DNA from: an uncultured Flavobacteriaceae bacterium
GTDB taxonomy: Bacteria; Bacteroidota; Bacteroidia; Flavobacteriales; Flavobacteriaceae
NCBI GenBank assembly: GCA_938020445.1
Contig: CALIIC010000036.1
Coordinates: 17,579 to 81,578, forward strand
DNA: 64,000 nt
Direction: 5' to 3'
Of this stretch, positions 61,196-64,000 are shown in pieces; position 1 is the first letter of the stretch, and each line of letters starts with the position of its first letter. The position numbers were made by a program, and so were the translations under genes. The notes beneath the pieces were generated by a model that was not told the DNA's origin, did no database searches, and saw only the letters and a list, made by a program, of their open reading frames with translations.

Positions 61196-62067
61196 TAGCA
61201 CTTCGGATACAGAAAAAACTAGATGGTCCCAATGGGGACATGCTGCTTGACTTGGACATACAAATTCAAAAAGGACAGTTCGTAACCCTTTATGGAGCAT
61301 CGGGTGCGGGAAAAACCTCAACCTTACGCATCCTCTCGGGCTTGCTGCAAGCTGAAAAGGGGAAGATAGAAGTGAATGGCACAACTTGGTTCGATTCGGC
61401 GACCAAGGTGAACAAGAAACCGCAAACACGAAACATCGGATACGTTTTTCAAGACTATGCGCTTTTCCCAACCATGACAGTTGAAGAGAATCTCCTTTTC
61501 GGACTGCCCAAAAAAGGCGACCAAAAAGAAGTTACTACACTATTGGAAATGATGGAGCTGGTTGATTTGAAAGACCGTAAACCAACGACTCTTTCCGGAG
61601 GGCAAAAACAGCGTGTGGCGCTTGCAAGGGCCCTTGTACAAAAACCAGCCGTGTTATTGCTTGATGAACCCTTATCGGCTTTAGACATGAAAATTCGTTT
61701 AAAGCTACAGGACTACCTCCTGAAGGTTCATAAAACATATGAACTCACCACCATTCTGATCAGCCATGATATTGGAGAAATCTACAGGCTTTCAAATCAG
61801 GTATTTGTGTTGGAAAATGGGAAAGTAATTAAAAGCGGTACTCCTTCCGAAGTATTTTTGAACGATACCATAAGCGGGAAATTTAAGTTCAAGGGAGAAG
61901 TTTTAAAGATTGAAAAAGACGAGGTGGTTTATCTTGTGACCGTATTGATACAAAACGAAGTAGTAAAGGTAATCGCCGCGGCATCTGAGATAAAACGGCT
62001 TACTATTGGCGACCGGGTGATTGTAGCCTCCAAAGCGTTTAACCCTGTGATTTATAAAATAGAGTAG
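61192..62067 (+). CDS. modC: Molybdate ABC ATPase ModC
   Basis: 291 residues from the ATG at 61192, which overlaps the stop of modB; the frame from 61135 lies inside modB and is rejected. Walker A GASGAGKT is at 35-42; then FQDYALFPTMTVEENL (Q-loop), signature LSGGQKQRVALARAL, Walker B AVLLLDEPLSALD and H-loop ISHD. The C-terminal region (about 225-291) carries a Mop/TOBE-like regulatory domain (FKGEVLKIEKDEVVYLVTVL, IAAASEIKRLTIGDRVIVA). It is followed by a bidirectional terminator. Confidence 0.95.
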   Translation: MIALRIQKKLDGPNGDMLLDLDIQIQKGQFVTLYGASGAGKTSTLRILSGLLQAEKGKIEVNGTTWFDSATKVNKKPQTRNIGYVFQDYALFPTMTVEENLLFGLPKKGDQKEVTTLLEMMELVDLKDRKPTTLSGGQKQRVALARALVQKPAVLLLDEPLSALDMKIRLKLQDYLLKVHKTYELTTILISHDIGEIYRLSNQVFVLENGKVIKSGTPSEVFLNDTISGKFKFKGEVLKIEKDEVVYLVTVLIQNEVVKVIAAASEIKRLTIGDRVIVASKAFNPVIYKIE

Positions 62068-62080
62068 GCATTTATTTAAT

Positions 62081-62110
62081 AAAAAAGGGCCCTATTGGCC
62101 CTTCTTATTA
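62081..62110. terminator. Bidirectional terminator between modC and rny
   Basis: AAAAAAGGGCC, five-base loop CTATT, GGCCCTTCTT: a 7-base GC-rich stem (AAGGGCC/GGCCCTT) with A- and T-runs on the two flanks, between convergent genes. Confidence 0.88.
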
Positions 62111-62126
62111 CATTCCTTATTGCTTC

Positions 62127-63695
62127 TTATTTTGCAACGTTTACGGCTCGTGTTTCACGAATGACCGTAACTTTCACCTGCCCAGGGTACGTCATATCCG
62201 TTTGAATTTTTTGTGAAATCTCAAACGATAGTTCTGCCGCCTTATCATCACTTACTTTTTCGCTTTCGACGATGACACGAAGTTCTCTACCTGCTTGAAT
62301 CGCATAGGCTTTCTGTACCCCGCTAAAGCCAAAGGCAATTTCTTCCAAATCTTTCAACCTTTGAATATAAGAATCCAATACCTGACGTCTTGCGCCAGGC
62401 CTTGCACCACTAATTGCATCACAAACCTGAACAATCGGCGAAATAAGTGTTTTCATTTCAATCTCGTCATGGTGGGCTCCTATTGCATTACAGACATCGG
62501 GTTTTTCACCAAACTTCTCTGCCCATTGCATTCCCAGAATTGCATGTGGTGTTTCTACCTCAGCTTCCGTATTTGGCACTTTTCCAATATCATGCAGTAG
62601 TCCGGCCCGCTTTGCAATCTTCGGATTCAACCCTAGCTCGGCGGCCATTACCCCACAGAGTTTGGCAACCTCTCGGGAGTGTTGCAAGAGGTTTTGTCCA
62701 TAAGAAGAACGGTATTTCATTCGACCAACGGCTCTTATCAGTTCGGGATGTAATCCGTGAATACCCAAATCAATGACGGTTCGTTTCCCCACCTCAACAA
62801 TTTCTTGTTCTATTTGTTTTTCGGTCTTTCGTACGATTTCCTCAATACGCGCAGGGTGTATTCTACCATCGGTCACAAGTTTGTGCAGTGACAGGCGCGC
62901 CACTTCTCGCCGAACGGAATCAAAACAGGATAGAATAATGGCCTCCGGGGTATCGTCTACAATGATTTCAACACCCGTGGCGGCTTCCAAAGCTCGTATA
63001 TTACGACCTTCGCGTCCAATGATACGCCCTTTTACATCATCAGATTCGAGATTGAATACCGATACACAGTTTTCAACGGCTTCTTCTGTACCGATTCGTT
63101 GAATGGTATTCACCACGATTTTTCTGGCTTCCTGCTCGGCAGTAAGTTTTGCTTCTTCTAAGGTTCCTTGAATAAAGGCCATGGCATCGGTTCTTGCCGT
63201 TTCTTTTAAAGACTCCATCAACTGTGTCTTAGCATCCTCGGCCGACATTCCGGAAATCACTTCCAACTGCTGTACCTTGCTCTTGTGCAGCTTGTCGAGT
63301 TCGGACTGTTTTTTTTCCAAAAAATCGGTGCGATGTTCAAGATCTTTCCGTTTGGAATCTAACTGATCGTTCAACTTTTTGGTTCTGGCTAGTTCATTGC
63401 TTACTTGTGATTCTTTGTCACGGGTTCGCTTTTCGGCCTCGTTCATTTTTTTATCCTTCCCGATAATCACCTTTTCATGCTCTGCCTTCAGCTCTAAAAA
63501 TTTTTCCTTGGCCTGAAAAATTTTATCTTTCTTAATATTCTCTCCTTCGGTCTTGGCATTCTTAAGAATACTTTCTGCTTCTTTCTTCGCATTGGCGGTT
63601 GTTTTGGAGGCTTTTCCCTTCTCCATAAACTTTGCGATTACAAAACCCACTACAAGTCCTATAACAACCCCGATTATAATTGATGTACTATCCAT
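62127..63695 (-). CDS. rny: Ribonuclease Y
   Basis: 522-residue membrane-bound endoribonuclease that starts mRNA decay. The ATG at 63695 is chosen because it opens the N-terminal membrane anchor ([20 protein letters not shown]); the frame from 63830 adds a non-family leader. After a coiled coil (about 30-190) comes a KH domain with [20 protein letters not shown], then the HD domain with [14 protein letters not shown] (His-Asp metal pair) and [12 protein letters not shown]. The last 80 residues are the family C-terminal domain. It is convergent with modC and preceded by an unusual structured leader. Confidence 0.95.
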   Translation of the reverse strand: MDSTSIIIGVVIGLVVGFVIAKFMEKGKASKTTANAKKEAESILKNAKTEGENIKKDKIFQAKEKFLELKAEHEKVIIGKDKKMNEAEKRTRDKESQVSNELARTKKLNDQLDSKRKDLEHRTDFLEKKQSELDKLHKSKVQQLEVISGMSAEDAKTQLMESLKETARTDAMAFIQGTLEEAKLTAEQEARKIVVNTIQRIGTEEAVENCVSVFNLESDDVKGRIIGREGRNIRALEAATGVEIIVDDTPEAIILSCFDSVRREVARLSLHKLVTDGRIHPARIEEIVRKTEKQIEQEIVEVGKRTVIDLGIHGLHPELIRAVGRMKYRSSYGQNLLQHSREVAKLCGVMAAELGLNPKIAKRAGLLHDIGKVPNTEAEVETPHAILGMQWAEKFGEKPDVCNAIGAHHDEIEMKTLISPIVQVCDAISGARPGARRQVLDSYIQRLKDLEEIAFGFSGVQKAYAIQAGRELRVIVESEKVSDDKAAELSFEISQKIQTDMTYPGQVKVTVIRETRAVNVAK

Positions 63696-63797
63696 TTTTT
63701 TAGCTATTAAATGTTTTGTCCGAACAATACGCACAGACTTCGCGTTTCCGCGGCATGCATTCGACCGGCCCCAAGGCGAGGGCAAAAATTGGCCTAT

Positions 63798-63854
63798 AAA
63801 AAAAGCCCACATCAGAGAAGTTTTGTACAAACTCCAATAAACAGGTTTAGGGCT
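63798..63854 (-). terminator. Terminator-like stem with U7 inside the rny leader
   Basis: On the minus strand AGCCC, a 41-base internal loop containing a small AGTTT-GTAC-AAACT hairpin, then GGGCT followed by TTTTTTT. The stem is only five bases but GC-rich and is followed by a strong U-run, which fits a terminator or attenuator. Confidence 0.45.
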
Positions 63855-63918
63855 AACAGACCGGTCAAGGGTCCTTGTACGAGCAAGGCATGCTTTTACG
63901 ATCTAAACTCACCCTTTT

Positions 63919-63948
63919 TAAACTTAATTAACGTTGAGTTTGTCAAAA
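63919..63948 (-). promoter_or_regulatory. Promoter upstream of the rny leader
   Basis: TTTTG, 17 bases, TAAGTTTA on the minus strand: the -33 matches the consensus and the -7 differs from TAnnTTTG at one base. Transcription would start near 63912, giving an approximately 215-base leader before the rny ATG. Confidence 0.5.
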
Positions 63949-64000
63949 GATAATACCAATGTGGGCAGTAACTTTGATTTATTTTAAAGAACGTTTACTT

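Larger units (their letters stand above)
63696..64000 (-). other. Structured leader/intergenic region upstream of rny
   Basis: About 305 bases without a gene. On the minus strand it has a promoter-like TTTTG-N17-TAAGTTTA (63919-63948), two inverted-repeat pairs (GCATGC at 63888-63893 with 63753-63758; GACCGGTC at 63859-63866 with CGACCGG at 63762-63768), a small hairpin CCTTG-loop-CAAGG (63872-63887), a terminator-like stem GGGCT with seven U (63798-63854) and a GAAA-tetraloop hairpin CGCG-GAAA-CGCG (63741-63752). It could be a 6S-like RNA or an attenuated rny leader; both are inferences. Confidence 0.45.

Noticed and set aside
1..64000. parS sites, CRISPR arrays, insertion sequences, tRNA/rRNA genes, phage genes
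   Set aside because: None seen on reading. No direct-repeat/spacer arrays, transposase motifs, cloverleaf-like genes or near-consensus parS palindromes were recognised; a tRNAscan and parS motif search would confirm.

Overview
The window is a continuous piece of chromosome from a member of the Bacteroidota, almost certainly a (probably marine) Flavobacteriaceae. The evidence is gldI (a gliding-motility lipoprotein gene), many families largely typical of this phylum (DUF5683, DUF6122, DUF3810, DUF6503-like, RNase Y), promoter boxes of the Bacteroidota type (TTTG at -33, TAnnTTTG at -7), and the order parA-parB-DUF5683-dapB-lepB-wbqC. Most of the sequence is coding. I see no rRNA, tRNA, insertion sequence, prophage, integrase or CRISPR array. 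It reads as core genome with some lineage-specific envelope and secreted proteins.

Layout. 1-5.5 kb: a plus-strand run with parA (cut by the window edge), parB, a DUF5683 membrane protein, dapB, an enlarged signal peptidase I, a WbqC protein and DUF6122. 5.5-11.8 kb: minus-strand genes for an EEP phosphatase/nuclease, two tandem rhomboid proteases, mutL, a small membrane protein, ribH and a YfgM-like TPR protein. 11.9-14.9 kb: recF, a lipoprotein, a DUF721 (DciA-like) protein, a Crp-type regulator and an SRPBCC protein. 14.9-23 kb: ndk, a PhoD-like phosphatase, a DHH phosphoesterase, gldI, a cyclophilin-FKBP fusion lipoprotein, an M48 peptidase, a two-domain lipoprotein and pepD. 23-31.9 kb: DUF3810, two secreted amidohydrolases with partly lost metal sites, and two serine-hydrolase lipoproteins. 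31.9-34.7 kb: a molybdenum-cofactor operon (moaD, moaE, moaC, mobA, moeB-rhodanese). 34.7-42 kb: a DUF6503-like lipoprotein, a SpoU methyltransferase, a Ste24-type protease, relA/spoT, a Fur-family regulator and purA. 42-46.4 kb: an SGNH/propeller/HEAT/cytochrome c fusion and a ThuA lipoprotein. 46.4-53.7 kb: an OstA-like protein, a class III aminotransferase, a TPR protein, two DUF368 proteins and aroE. 54-59.3 kb: a large DUF349 protein, a cupin, a SnoaL-like protein, a GNAT and an unidentified secreted protein. 59.3-62.1 kb: modA, a stand-alone Mop/TOBE protein, modB and modC. 62.1-64 kb: rny behind a structured leader.

Two parts of the window serve molybdenum metabolism: molybdate uptake (59.3-62.1 kb) and pterin dithiolene and nucleotide assembly (31.9-34.7 kb). 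moaA, moeA and any molybdoenzyme are not in the window. Another theme is envelope proteostasis: two rhomboids, signal peptidase I, Ste24, M48, DUF3810 and two prolyl isomerases.

I do not see an obvious new defence or mobile system. The observations I would check first are: the structured region ahead of rny with an internal terminator; the four-domain cytochrome fusion whose SGNH domain has lost its catalytic residues; several promoters whose -7 box lies 4-7 nt before the start codon (likely leaderless mRNAs); a MutL lacking the usual endonuclease motifs; and the tandem DUF368 pair.
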